Assembly: GCF_009789235.1 (NCBI RefSeq)
Contig: NZ_WSTB01000001.1
Span: 682,001-746,000 of the forward strand
From: Flavobacterium hydrocarbonoxydans
Lineage (GTDB): Bacteria > Bacteroidota > Bacteroidia > Flavobacteriales > Flavobacteriaceae
DNA length: 64,000 nt
Reading direction: 5' to 3'
Of this stretch, positions 30,566-39,546 are shown piece by piece. The translations under genes were made by a program, and so were the position numbers. Each line of letters starts with the position of its first letter. The stretch's first letter is position 1. A model generated the notes under the pieces. The model was not told the DNA's origin and ran no database searches. It saw only the letters and a list, made by a program, of their open reading frames with translations.

Positions 30566-31624
30566 ATGATTTTCAATTCAAACAAGCTTTACAGAATCCC
30601 ATTGCACTATCATATTTACTTTTGGTTAACTTATTTTTTGTTCAACACCTTCAGATGGGGAAGCTATTTTAACGATTATATTTATTCTATCAAGACCAAT
30701 TTATTAGGTTTTCCTATCCACATGGCGTTATGTTATCTTAATATTCTGGTTTTGATGCCGTATTTAGTTTACCAAAAAAAATACATTCTTTACATCATCT
30801 CTGTGCTGAGTGCCATATTTATTATGGTCGTTGTAAAATTTAACCTTACCTACATGTTAATTACACATGATGTATGGCCGGAAGGTCCTCAGGTTATCAA
30901 TACATTATCCCTAAATTATACCATTGACATGATGATGGGAGAGCTTTATGTGATGACATTTGTTACGGCAATTAAAATTACTTTAGACTTTTTAAAAGAA
31001 CAAAGAAGAGTAACCGATCTCGAAAAATCGCAATTAGAAACCGAACTTCTTTTTTTAAAATCTCAAATTTCTCCTCACTTTTTCTTCAATACACTAAATA
31101 ATATTTATGCTTTATCTGTAGAAAAATCGAATAAAACCCCAAAAATTGTCCTTAAACTTTCAGAATTAATGCGCTATATGCTTTATGAAACTAAAGGTAA
31201 GAGACAAACATTAGAGAATGAGATTCTTTGTATTCAAAATTATCTTGATTTAGAGCGAATAAGAAATGGCGAACGACTGGTCGTCAATATGTCTATTTCC
31301 GGCGATATACATCATAAAGAAATTTCTCCTGTTTTATTGCTGACATTTGTTGAAAACGCTTTTAAACATGGCGTAAACAAAAACGCTGGCGACGTGACTA
31401 TCAATATCAGTTTTGATGTAAAAGAGGACTTTCTGCATTTTAGAATTTCGAATCCTATGCCTACTATTACAAAGCATAAAGACAACTTTAATACTTCGAG
31501 CGGTATCGGGATTGAAAACGCCAAAAAAAGACTGGAACTAGGATATAATAAAAATGACTATAAGCTTTCATTTAAAAATAAAAAGAATATTTTTGTCGTC
31601 AAGCTAACCATTAAAGTTTCTTAG
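30566..31624 (+). CDS. LytS-type sensor histidine kinase
   Basis: A 352-residue inner-membrane kinase. Four hydrophobic helices (about residues 15-140) lead to a coiled linker and a His_kinase domain of the LytS/YehU type, with phospho-acceptor His171 in SQISPHFFFNTLNNIY, followed by a compact ATPase domain (FVENAFKHGVNKN, SGIGIENAKKRL). There is no periplasmic sensor domain of note, so the signal may be sensed in or near the membrane or via a partner. It is divergent from the glycan operon and is followed after 60 bases by its regulator gene. Control of the locus is inferred from position. Confidence 0.92.
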   Translation: MIFNSNKLYRIPLHYHIYFWLTYFLFNTFRWGSYFNDYIYSIKTNLLGFPIHMALCYLNILVLMPYLVYQKKYILYIISVLSAIFIMVVVKFNLTYMLITHDVWPEGPQVINTLSLNYTIDMMMGELYVMTFVTAIKITLDFLKEQRRVTDLEKSQLETELLFLKSQISPHFFFNTLNNIYALSVEKSNKTPKIVLKLSELMRYMLYETKGKRQTLENEILCIQNYLDLERIRNGERLVVNMSISGDIHHKEISPVLLLTFVENAFKHGVNKNAGDVTINISFDVKEDFLHFRISNPMPTITKHKDNFNTSSGIGIENAKKRLELGYNKNDYKLSFKNKKNIFVVKLTIKVS

Positions 31625-31684
31625 GCTTTTTTCTTTTTTTAGTCATATCTACAAATTTTTACCACCAAAAAACAATAAATAGAA

Positions 31685-32398
31685 ATGAAAATAAAATGTT
31701 TGATTATCGATGATGAGCCATTGGCTATAAACGTCATTAAAGGCTATATAGAGCAAATTGAAGGTTTAGAACTAATAAACACCTTTAGCAATTCGATTGA
31801 GGGTTTAAATTTTCTAAAAAACAATCCTATTGATGTTATTTTTCTGGATATTAATATGCCTGTTTTAGATGGTATTAATTTTATAAAAAGCTTAGAAAAT
31901 CCACCATTATTAATTATTACCAGTGCTTACGATCAGTTTGCAATAGAAACTTACGAGCTGGATGTACTGGATTATTTAGTAAAACCAATTGAGTTCCCGA
32001 GACTCATGAAAGCGGTCAACAAGATCAATAAAAGACTGAATAACAGCAGCAAACTTCCGCAGGACAACAGCAAAGAAAATCCTTTTATATTTGTCAAAAT
32101 TGATAAAAAAAAGATGAAAAAGATTATTCTGAATGAAATCTTAGTCATCGAAAGTTTAAAAGATTATTTAAAAATAAGTACTACCTCCGGAAAATTTATT
32201 ATTCACAGTACACTGTCTGATTTTACAAACTTATTACCCGAAAAAGATTTTATACGAATTCACCGTTCCTATACAATTGCTATTGATAAAATTGATGCTG
32301 TTGAAGGAAATAGTATCGAAATCGAAGGACTTCGATATGTAATAGGCCGATCTTATATTGATGAAGTCAAACAAAAAATTCTGAATTCTTCTATTTAA
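31685..32398 (+). CDS. LytR/AlgR-type response regulator (REC-LytTR)
   Basis: A 237-residue DNA-binding regulator. The receiver domain (1-120) shows the acidic pair DDE at 9-11, phospho-acceptor Asp55 in VIFLDINMP, and Lys in DYLVKPIEF. A LytTR DNA-binding domain follows (about 135-235: IFVKIDKKKMKKI, ILVIESLKDYLKI, FIRIHRSYTIAIDKID). LytTR proteins usually bind paired short direct repeats upstream of -35 elements. It is the natural candidate to bind the motif shared by four promoters in this locus. Confidence 0.93.
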   Translation: MKIKCLIIDDEPLAINVIKGYIEQIEGLELINTFSNSIEGLNFLKNNPIDVIFLDINMPVLDGINFIKSLENPPLLIITSAYDQFAIETYELDVLDYLVKPIEFPRLMKAVNKINKRLNNSSKLPQDNSKENPFIFVKIDKKKMKKIILNEILVIESLKDYLKISTTSGKFIIHSTLSDFTNLLPEKDFIRIHRSYTIAIDKIDAVEGNSIEIEGLRYVIGRSYIDEVKQKILNSSI

Positions 32399-32550
32399 AG
32401 CATAAAAACGATTACTAATCGTTATAAAATAGCCCACAAATCCAACTGATTTTAACAGATTGCCACAGATTTTTTTTTTTAAATAAATAAGAAAATCAGT
32501 GCTGATCCGTAATATCTGTATCCTACTTGGTCTATTATTTTTTTTACAAA

Positions 32551-32579
32551 AAAAATGCAACCATTACGATTGCATTTTT
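32551..32579. terminator. Bidirectional terminator between the regulator and nagB
   Basis: Inverted repeat AAAAATGCAA / TTGCATTTTT with a 9-base loop, T-rich on both strands. It can serve the converging response-regulator and nagB transcripts. A smaller palindrome AACGATTACTAATCGTT lies at 32407-32423. Confidence 0.7.
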
Positions 32580-32635
32580 ACTGGTAACCAACCAAAATAA
32601 ACCATGAAACAGTTTATTATATTTTAAAAAACGTA

Positions 32636-34549
32636 TTAAAAATGATAGCGCTTAAAAGCTTCTATAGCCGAATAATCTGCTAAGCCTAAATCATGATACT
32701 TTTTTGCAGTCAATCTGTTCCTGTCTTCGACACGAACCCAAAATTCTCTACTGTCATCACCCTGAAACATAACACCATCTTTTTGGGTCTGATGATAAAA
32801 AATAGCATGTCGTTTTTTAAGCACCTGATCCGGACTCATTGGTACAGCCATTTCTATCTGATACGATTCCCATTCATGCCAGGCTCCGCGATACAGCCAT
32901 ACCCAGCAATCATCCATATATTTATTCTTTTTTACAATTTTTAAGGCTTCAAACAAACTGTCCAGACATACTTTATGCGTTCCGTGCGGATCTGCTAAAT
33001 CTCCTGCAGCATATATTTGATGTGGTTTTATAAAATCAATCAAATTGCACATAATATCGATATCAGCTCCTGAAAGATTGTTTTTCTTAACAGTACCTGT
33101 TTCATAAAAAGGCAAATCCAGAAAGTGTACATTCGAATCGGGCACACCTAAATAACGTGTCGCTGCCAGAGATTCGCTTCTTCTGATCATTCCTTTTAAT
33201 TTTCTAACTTCTAAGGAATCAATTTCATTTGCCGATCTGTTTTTTAAGAATTGAATAATGTTTTCTGATTCTTCAGAATGAACATTCAACGACTTGGCTA
33301 TTTCAGCAAATTTCAACGCTTCTTCATTAGAAACAGCAATATTTCCTGAGGTTTGATAGGCAATATGCACATCATGTCCCTGTTCTACAAGCCGGTCAAA
33401 AGTACCTCCCATCGATATCACGTCATCATCAGGATGCGGACTAAAAATAATAACTCTTTTCTTAGCCGGCATGGCGCGTTCTGGTCTGTAAGTATCGTCT
33501 GCATTTGGTTTTCCACCAGGCCATCCTGTAATGGTCTGCTGCATTTTGTTGAACATTTTGATGTTTAAATCGTATGCCGTTCCTTCTTCTGTCAAAAGAC
33601 CAGACATTCCATTATCATTATAATCTTTGTCTGTTAATTTCAAAAATGGTTTTTGAGTCAATTCACTTAACCATGCTACGGCTTTCAATTTCAACTCTTC
33701 TGTCCATACTACCGATTTTACCAGCCAGGGAGTTTTTACTCTTGTCAATTCTGATGAAGCCTCGGTGTCCAGCACAAAAGTGGTATTGTTATGCTGTTGC
33801 AAATAAGTCGCCGGAACCTGAGAAGAAACAGAACCTTCAATAGTTTTTTTGATAATATCTGCTTTACTTATTCCCCATCCCAAAAGCACGATTCTTTTAG
33901 CATTTTTCACCGTTCCAATTCCCATTGTAATCGCTTTTCTGGGTACATTATCAATTCCTAAAAAAGAAGATGCTGCATCGGTACGGGTTAAATGATCTAA
34001 AGTAATGCTTCTTGTGCCAGAATTAACGTGTGAACCAGGTTCATTAAAACCGATATGTCCGGTTCTTCCAATTCCTAAAAGCTGAAAATCCAAACCTCCG
34101 TAGGATTTAATTTTCATCTCATAATCTATACAATATTGTTGTAATTCTTCGCTGCTTATTTTTCCGTCGGGAATATTAATATTTTCTGCAGGAATATCCA
34201 CATGATTAAAAAGATGTTCGTGCATAAAATGATAATAACTCTGAATATTGTCTTTATCCATCGGATAATATTCATCTAAATTGAATGTTATCACATTCTG
34301 AAAACTTAAACCTTCCTCTTTATGTTTTCTTACAAGTTCTTCATAAACTTTTATAGGCGAAGAACCTGTTGCTAATCCTAAAACACAAGGTTCATTTAAT
34401 TCTTCTTTTCGTTGTATTAAGTTTGCAATTTCCTGTGCAATCAATAATGAAGCCTCCTGAGAAGAATCAAAAATAACATTATGTATTTTCTCAAAACGTG
34501 TTTCTTCAAATTTTCCTGCTTCTTTAAAACCTATATCTTCTTTAATCAT
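32636..34549 (-). CDS. nagB: Glucosamine-6-phosphate deaminase fused to a PIG-L-like domain
   Basis: A 637-residue cytoplasmic protein. Residues 20-270 are NagB, which converts glucosamine-6-phosphate to fructose-6-phosphate and ammonia: LGLATGSSPIKVYEEL, TFNLDEYYPM and GIGRTGHIGFNEPGS. The residue matching Asp141 of E. coli NagB is Thr163 here; the His (His165) and Glu (Glu170) are kept. Residues 365-600 are a PIG-L/LmbE-type metal-dependent deacetylase domain with SPHPDDD (His372, Asp374-376) and DPHGTH. This fusion is known in Bacteroidota; the role of the second domain is not established. It would use GlcNAc released from N-glycans, and the shared operator upstream supports coregulation. 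Confidence 0.9.
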   Translation of the reverse strand: MIKEDIGFKEAGKFEETRFEKIHNVIFDSSQEASLLIAQEIANLIQRKEELNEPCVLGLATGSSPIKVYEELVRKHKEEGLSFQNVITFNLDEYYPMDKDNIQSYYHFMHEHLFNHVDIPAENINIPDGKISSEELQQYCIDYEMKIKSYGGLDFQLLGIGRTGHIGFNEPGSHVNSGTRSITLDHLTRTDAASSFLGIDNVPRKAITMGIGTVKNAKRIVLLGWGISKADIIKKTIEGSVSSQVPATYLQQHNNTTFVLDTEASSELTRVKTPWLVKSVVWTEELKLKAVAWLSELTQKPFLKLTDKDYNDNGMSGLLTEEGTAYDLNIKMFNKMQQTITGWPGGKPNADDTYRPERAMPAKKRVIIFSPHPDDDVISMGGTFDRLVEQGHDVHIAYQTSGNIAVSNEEALKFAEIAKSLNVHSEESENIIQFLKNRSANEIDSLEVRKLKGMIRRSESLAATRYLGVPDSNVHFLDLPFYETGTVKKNNLSGADIDIMCNLIDFIKPHQIYAAGDLADPHGTHKVCLDSLFEALKIVKKNKYMDDCWVWLYRGAWHEWESYQIEMAVPMSPDQVLKKRHAIFYHQTQKDGVMFQGDDSREFWVRVEDRNRLTAKKYHDLGLADYSAIEAFKRYHF

Positions 34550-34578
34550 TTGCCTGTTTTCATTTAATTAATGTAAGA

Positions 34579-34630
34579 TAAAATTAAAGCTTTATAACTA
34601 GCTGCTATTAAAAATTCGACTAATAACAAG
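34579..34630 (-). promoter_or_regulatory. nagB promoter with shared operator motif
   Basis: Minus-strand -7-like box TAATTTTA (34579-34586, 7 of 8) lies 29 bases before the ATG. The plus-strand motif AATTCGACTAATAACAAG (34613-34630) matches the susC motif at 14 of 18 positions, and its core is 32 bases from the -7 box, as at susC. Confidence 0.5.
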
Positions 34631-34694
34631 TAGTCTTCGGCAAAAGACATAATTATAAACTTAAATCACTTTTCAGTTTATCATTTTTAGAATA

Positions 34695-36788
34695 TCATTC
34701 GATAATGTTTACTTCTGCTATCGAAACTGTCTTTCCATTTCCTACCGCTTCTTTGGCAACAAAACGCAGGAATCTGGCCTGTACCGTTTCAAAAAGCTTT
34801 ATTTGTTCGATTGGATTGTTTTTAATATTCGAAAATTCTCCTTCAGATTGCTTAATCCATTTGATGTTATCAGTACTCGTAAAAAAATCGTAGTTCGCTA
34901 TTAAATTAAGATTATTGCCTATTTGCTGCGGCATATACGTAAATCCTTTTATTTTCAGTACATCACCCATGTCTATCGTAACGTGTTGAGGAAGCAAATT
35001 TGTTTCTCCGCCAAAACTCCAATCTGTATTGGGATCGCCGTCTATCATTCTTTTTGCCGATTTTAAATCGCCACTAGAAATTTCAATTACCTTCCATTTT
35101 TCTTTAGACATTCCATACTTTACGGTTCTTACGGCACTGCTTCTATTTTCAGTTGTGTTATAAGCAATTGTTTTTAATGTTACCGCTTTATTGTATTGAA
35201 ATGGTTCATTGTATAAATTACTTTTTATAGTTGGATTAGTGCCATCTGTAGTATAAAAAATCGGATTACCTTCTTCGGCTTTGATCGTTACCAAACCGTT
35301 TTTATCCCGATGAACCTCCGGAAGACGAACAAAAGTTGGTGCATTATAGGCTTCAATATTCGAGATAACGATACTGGCTTTCGAATCGGTAATGTTTATT
35401 TTTAGTGCCGATGCTTTTACTCTGTCAATTCTTAAAATTCTTTTGTAACCAATAGTTGTTTCAGCAGCAATAGTTTTCCATTGCCCCATAATTTTGGCTT
35501 CAACGGTAAAAGCTTTTACACGCTGTCCTAATTTTATATCTTCCTGAAGGAGAATTCGGTTAATCGCAATAGGCTTTTCAAAATCAAATTCAATTGAAGC
35601 TGTTTTTATATTATTATCCGTTGCCCAATAGGTGTTTTTGTCTCCGTCAATTACATTTTTGGCTGCAAATTGATTGCTTTTTCCTCTTGTATTGGTGCCT
35701 GTTACTTTCGTATTCGCTAATAATTCTGTTTTAAAATCGGCTTTGATAGTTGCCACGAGTTCATTCAGTCTTGCAACGTCATTTTCATGTACCAATCCTC
35801 TCCTGTCAACCGGAAGATTAAGTAATAAATTGGCATTTCGTCCTATCGATTCATAGTAAATATCTACCATTTCATCTAATGAACGTACTTTATCATCTTC
35901 GACAGCATGATAAAACCAGCCGGGCCTAATGGAAACATCAGCCTCGCCTGGCACCCATTTTTCGCCATCTTCATGACCCGATACAAACTCTGTATAATGT
36001 ACTTTTCCTGCCAGTTCATCTTTTTGGCGTAAAAGTGACCAATTGGTTTTACCCGCACGACCTTCTTCATTTCCAATCCATCTGGCTTCTGAGGGGCCTA
36101 TTCCCCAAACCAGTGTTTTGGGAGCAATCTTATAAATGAGTTTGTACGTTTCATCCCAATTATAATATTCAAGTGAATTGATTTTTCTGGTTTCATTGGC
36201 ACCTCCATAATATCCGTCACCACCATTTGCCCCATCAAACCACATCTCAAAAACATCACCATAATTGGTTAACAGTTCTTTTAACTGATTTCTAAAATAG
36301 GTGATATACCCTTCTTTACCATATTCAGCGTGATTTCTATCCCAAGGCGAAAGGTAAAGTCCTAATTTAAGATCGTATTCTTTGCAGGCAGCAGCCAATT
36401 CTTTTACCAAATCGCCTTTGCCATTTTCCCAAGGAGAATTTTTTACAGAGCGCTCCGTATAAGCGGAAGGCCATAAACAAAAACCATCATGATGTTTGGC
36501 AACCAATATGATTCCTTTCATACCGGCCTCTTTAGCAACTCGTGCCCATTGGCGAACATCTAATGCTGTGGGATTAAAAAGTGCAGGAGATTCATCTCCG
36601 TATCCCCATTCTTTATTTGTAAATGTATTAAGAGAGAAATGTACAAAAGCATAGAATTCCATTTCCTGCCAATCGATTTGCTTTTGGGTTGGCAAAGGAC
36701 CAAATGGTTCAGGAGATTTTACTTTTTTTTGCCCCATAACCGGAGCAGTCATATATAAAAAGCATACTAATAAAAAAAGATTTTTCAT
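34695..36788 (-). CDS. Multidomain GH29 alpha-L-fucosidase (subfamily B-like)
   Basis: A 697-residue exported fucosidase. Signal peptide to about residue 20 (VMGQ). The barrel (about 35-340) shows YAFVHFSLNTFTNKEWGYGDE, VAKHHDGFCLW and nucleophile motif EMWFDGANGG (Asp185). Then come a discoidin-like module (about 355-480), a small beta domain (about 495-560, with IFYTTDGTNPT, like the chitobiase C-terminal domain) and a second discoidin-like module (about 565-697). This layout is typical of GH29-B enzymes specific for alpha-1,3/1,4 fucose on GlcNAc, as in Lewis structures. It has its own promoter with the shared operator. Confidence 0.92.
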   Translation of the reverse strand: MKNLFLLVCFLYMTAPVMGQKKVKSPEPFGPLPTQKQIDWQEMEFYAFVHFSLNTFTNKEWGYGDESPALFNPTALDVRQWARVAKEAGMKGIILVAKHHDGFCLWPSAYTERSVKNSPWENGKGDLVKELAAACKEYDLKLGLYLSPWDRNHAEYGKEGYITYFRNQLKELLTNYGDVFEMWFDGANGGDGYYGGANETRKINSLEYYNWDETYKLIYKIAPKTLVWGIGPSEARWIGNEEGRAGKTNWSLLRQKDELAGKVHYTEFVSGHEDGEKWVPGEADVSIRPGWFYHAVEDDKVRSLDEMVDIYYESIGRNANLLLNLPVDRRGLVHENDVARLNELVATIKADFKTELLANTKVTGTNTRGKSNQFAAKNVIDGDKNTYWATDNNIKTASIEFDFEKPIAINRILLQEDIKLGQRVKAFTVEAKIMGQWKTIAAETTIGYKRILRIDRVKASALKINITDSKASIVISNIEAYNAPTFVRLPEVHRDKNGLVTIKAEEGNPIFYTTDGTNPTIKSNLYNEPFQYNKAVTLKTIAYNTTENRSSAVRTVKYGMSKEKWKVIEISSGDLKSAKRMIDGDPNTDWSFGGETNLLPQHVTIDMGDVLKIKGFTYMPQQIGNNLNLIANYDFFTSTDNIKWIKQSEGEFSNIKNNPIEQIKLFETVQARFLRFVAKEAVGNGKTVSIAEVNIIE

Positions 36789-36828
36789 TGCGATATGATT
36801 AATAACTGTTAGTAAAATAGTAACATCA

Positions 36829-36881
36829 CAATATTAATCTAAATTACCATCGAAACTTATATAATTTCGACCAACGACCAT
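36829..36881 (-). promoter_or_regulatory. GH29 promoter with shared operator motif
   Basis: Minus-strand -7-like box TAATATTG (36829-36836, 7 of 8) lies 40 bases before the ATG. The plus-strand motif ATTTCGACCAACGACCAT (36864-36881) matches the susC motif at 15 of 18 positions, with the core 33 bases from the -7 box. A related ACCATCG lies 24 bases closer to the gene (36846-36852). Confidence 0.5.
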
Positions 36882-37008
36882 TTTAAAAGAGTTTTCGTAT
36901 CCTAAAAATTACAACCATTTCATCTCTTCGATTTCCTGCTAATGAAAAAAAACAGCTAATTAACTCTAAATCTATCCTTTCATAGAAAATTATTCTTTTA
37001 AACTATTA

Positions 37009-37039
37009 TTTGTATTTAATCTAAATAAGTATAAATTTG
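37009..37039 (+). promoter_or_regulatory. Promoter of the siderophore-type receptor gene
   Basis: TTTG (37009-37012), 19 bases, then TAAATTTG (37032-37039) is a perfect -33/-7 pair, 24 bases before the ATG. The spacer contains ATTTAATCTAAATAAG, whose TCTAAAT half resembles Flavobacterium Fur sites, but a full Fur box is not convincing. Confidence 0.65.
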
Positions 37040-37063
37040 CGGTCTAAAAAATAAATAACCACC

Positions 37064-39508
37064 ATGAAGTTACCTTTCTCATTGTTGCTGCTTGCCTTTT
37101 TAAATATTGGCCTGGCACAAAACGCCAAAATTACCGGAAAAATACTTTCGGAAAATAACGAAGTGATATCTTACGCTTCTATCTCCATAAAAAGTCTTAA
37201 AAAGAATACCGTTTCTGATGATAAAGGAAATTTTGAAATTACAAATCTTACTCCTGGAAATTATACCGTTTCCTTCTCGGCAATGGGATTTAATGTTGAG
37301 GAAAAAAATATCGAACTGCATGATAATGAAAATCTTGAAATCACAGTTGTTTTAAAAGAAAACATCAACACTTTGCAGACTGTTGAAATTACAGGCCGTA
37401 AAGAGAAATCCTATCGAAATACAAAATCGTTTATTGGAGCCAAGACAGAAATTGCTCTTAAAGATCTGCCACAGGCAGTGTCGTATGCAACTAAAGAGTT
37501 GATAGCCGATCAGGGTGCTATCCGCGTAGGCGAAGTGGTAAAAAATTTCAGCGGAGTGAGTCAGTTTACTTTTTATGATGATATTTCGATTAGAGGTTTT
37601 AGAATAAACGGAGGAAGCAACACACAATTACTTAACGGTATGCGAACCTCAACAGGATTCTGGAAACAGCCGCTTGCTAATTATCTGGAACGTGTCGAGG
37701 TTTTAAAAGGACCTTCATCGGCTTTGTTTGGAAATGCTTCTCCTGGAGGAGTCATCAACAGAGTAACGAAAAAACCCTTGGATCAGGCCGCAAATAGTGT
37801 GAGTTTTTCTACCGGAAGTTTTAATACTTTAAGAGCTTTAGCCGATTTTACAGGGCCATTAACAGAAGATAAATCGCTTTTGTACCGATTGAATTTAGGT
37901 TATGAAAATGCGAATTCTTTCAGAGATTTACAATTTGATAAAAATATTGTACTTGCTCCTTCCCTGTCTTTCCTTCCAAATGATAAAACCAGTGTCAATT
38001 TTGACCTGATTTATACGAGTTCAAAAAGCATACTAGACCGTGGACAATCAACTTATGAAAACAGTTTATATTCCACCAAAACTTCTAATTCGTTAAACTC
38101 TACCAACGATTATTTAAATGAAGAAACTTACATTGTAACGACTTCCTTAAATCATCAATTCTCAGATCGTTTCTCGTTTTCCGGATCATACATACGAACA
38201 GGTTATACAGAAGATCTTTTAGAACATCGAGGTGCCAATAAATACGCTTCTGCCGGTGATGGAACCACCATTTCGACTTCTATCGAAATGCAGGTTTTTA
38301 TGCGCAAGCGTAAGCGCTACATAGATAATCTTTCGACCTTTTTTAAATACCAGGCCAAAACCGGAGCGTTAGACCACAACCTAATTTTGGGGTACGATTA
38401 TGCGCAGGAGGAAGTCCCGGCTGGAGGTTCTCAGTTACAGGCTACCGGATATAGAAATGCTGCCAATACAGGATCAATTGCTACCTATAATCCGGCTAAC
38501 AGCGCAAATTATTTACTGGATTCAAAAGGCAATCCAGTACCGAACGTAGCGCATTTTGATTTGACCAATCCATCCGGATCACAGCAATTAAAAGATATGA
38601 GCAAATATTTTTATGCAGCACGCCCGTTTGATCCTACTTTTTATTCTTTATACGGAATATATCTTCAGGATCACATTAAGTTTGGTGCTTTTCAGGCTTT
38701 AATTGGAGTGCGTTACGACGAATACACTGATAAGGAAAACTATAAAAAAGCTGCTGAAAACAAAGTAAAACAGCATTCGTTTTTACCGCGTTTTGGACTT
38801 ACTTATACTGTTAATCCGAATATTAATTTATACGGAACTTACGTAAAAGGATACAATCCGCAAACGGCTTCTTCTCTATCCAACCCAAATGCTGGAGGGC
38901 CATTTGATCCGTTAGAAAGTAATATGATCGAGTTTGGAGGAAAATCTTCCTGGTTTAAAGAAAAGCTTTTTGTAACGGTTGCCCTTTTCAAAATTCAGCA
39001 AAAAAACACATTATATCCGGCAAACGATACTGCAAATCCAGATTTAATGCGCGCTATAGGTGAAGAAGAATCTAAAGGTATTGAATTTGATATAAATGGA
39101 AATATCACCAGAAACTGGAGTATCTCTGCCGCTTATTCTTATAATGAAGCCGCAATTTCCGAAAGCCCGATTGCATCTGAAATTGGAAGACAAAAACCAA
39201 ATACCCCACGCCAACAGGGAAATCTATGGACCCGTTATAATTTTACAAACGGAGCCTTGAAAGATTTTGGACTTGCCTTAGGAAGTAATTTTGCGACAAC
39301 TCGTACACTAAGCCAAACCGATACACAGACTCTTCCTGGCTATACATTATTTAATGGGGCTTTGTATTACAGCATTAATAAATTTAAAATTCAGGTCAAT
39401 GCGAATAATATTTTAAACAAAACCTATTGGGTTGGTGGTTACGATTATATTCGTTTGTTTCCAGGAGCACCCTCAAATTGGCTGCTAACACTAGGATATT
39501 CGTTTTAA
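37064..39508 (+). CDS. TonB-dependent siderophore receptor (FecA/FhuE-like)
   Basis: An 814-residue outer-membrane receptor for ferric siderophores. Signal peptide to about residue 18 (GLAQ); carboxypeptidase-like domain (20-95, ITGKILSENNEVISYASISIKS); plug (about 120-235) with SVATKELIADQ-like and ISIRGFRINGG, YLERVEVLKGPSSALFGNASPGGVINRVTKKP, the TonB-siderophore signature; then a barrel with late motifs YLQDHIKF and LYGTYVKGYNPQ and a C-terminal F. It is followed after 38 bases by the PepSY membrane protein, a standard iron-uptake pair. It is divergent from GH29 and not part of the glycan system. The siderophore is unknown. Confidence 0.92.
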   Translation: MKLPFSLLLLAFLNIGLAQNAKITGKILSENNEVISYASISIKSLKKNTVSDDKGNFEITNLTPGNYTVSFSAMGFNVEEKNIELHDNENLEITVVLKENINTLQTVEITGRKEKSYRNTKSFIGAKTEIALKDLPQAVSYATKELIADQGAIRVGEVVKNFSGVSQFTFYDDISIRGFRINGGSNTQLLNGMRTSTGFWKQPLANYLERVEVLKGPSSALFGNASPGGVINRVTKKPLDQAANSVSFSTGSFNTLRALADFTGPLTEDKSLLYRLNLGYENANSFRDLQFDKNIVLAPSLSFLPNDKTSVNFDLIYTSSKSILDRGQSTYENSLYSTKTSNSLNSTNDYLNEETYIVTTSLNHQFSDRFSFSGSYIRTGYTEDLLEHRGANKYASAGDGTTISTSIEMQVFMRKRKRYIDNLSTFFKYQAKTGALDHNLILGYDYAQEEVPAGGSQLQATGYRNAANTGSIATYNPANSANYLLDSKGNPVPNVAHFDLTNPSGSQQLKDMSKYFYAARPFDPTFYSLYGIYLQDHIKFGAFQALIGVRYDEYTDKENYKKAAENKVKQHSFLPRFGLTYTVNPNINLYGTYVKGYNPQTASSLSNPNAGGPFDPLESNMIEFGGKSSWFKEKLFVTVALFKIQQKNTLYPANDTANPDLMRAIGEEESKGIEFDINGNITRNWSISAAYSYNEAAISESPIASEIGRQKPNTPRQQGNLWTRYNFTNGALKDFGLALGSNFATTRTLSQTDTQTLPGYTLFNGALYYSINKFKIQVNANNILNKTYWVGGYDYIRLFPGAPSNWLLTLGYSF

Positions 39509-39546
39509 AAATTTATTTATATTAAAAAAAAACACCACTTTTTTGC

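Noticed and set aside
37013..37031. Full Fur box in the siderophore receptor promoter
   Set aside because: Only one half (TCTAAAT) resembles known sites; the other half is too weak to call.
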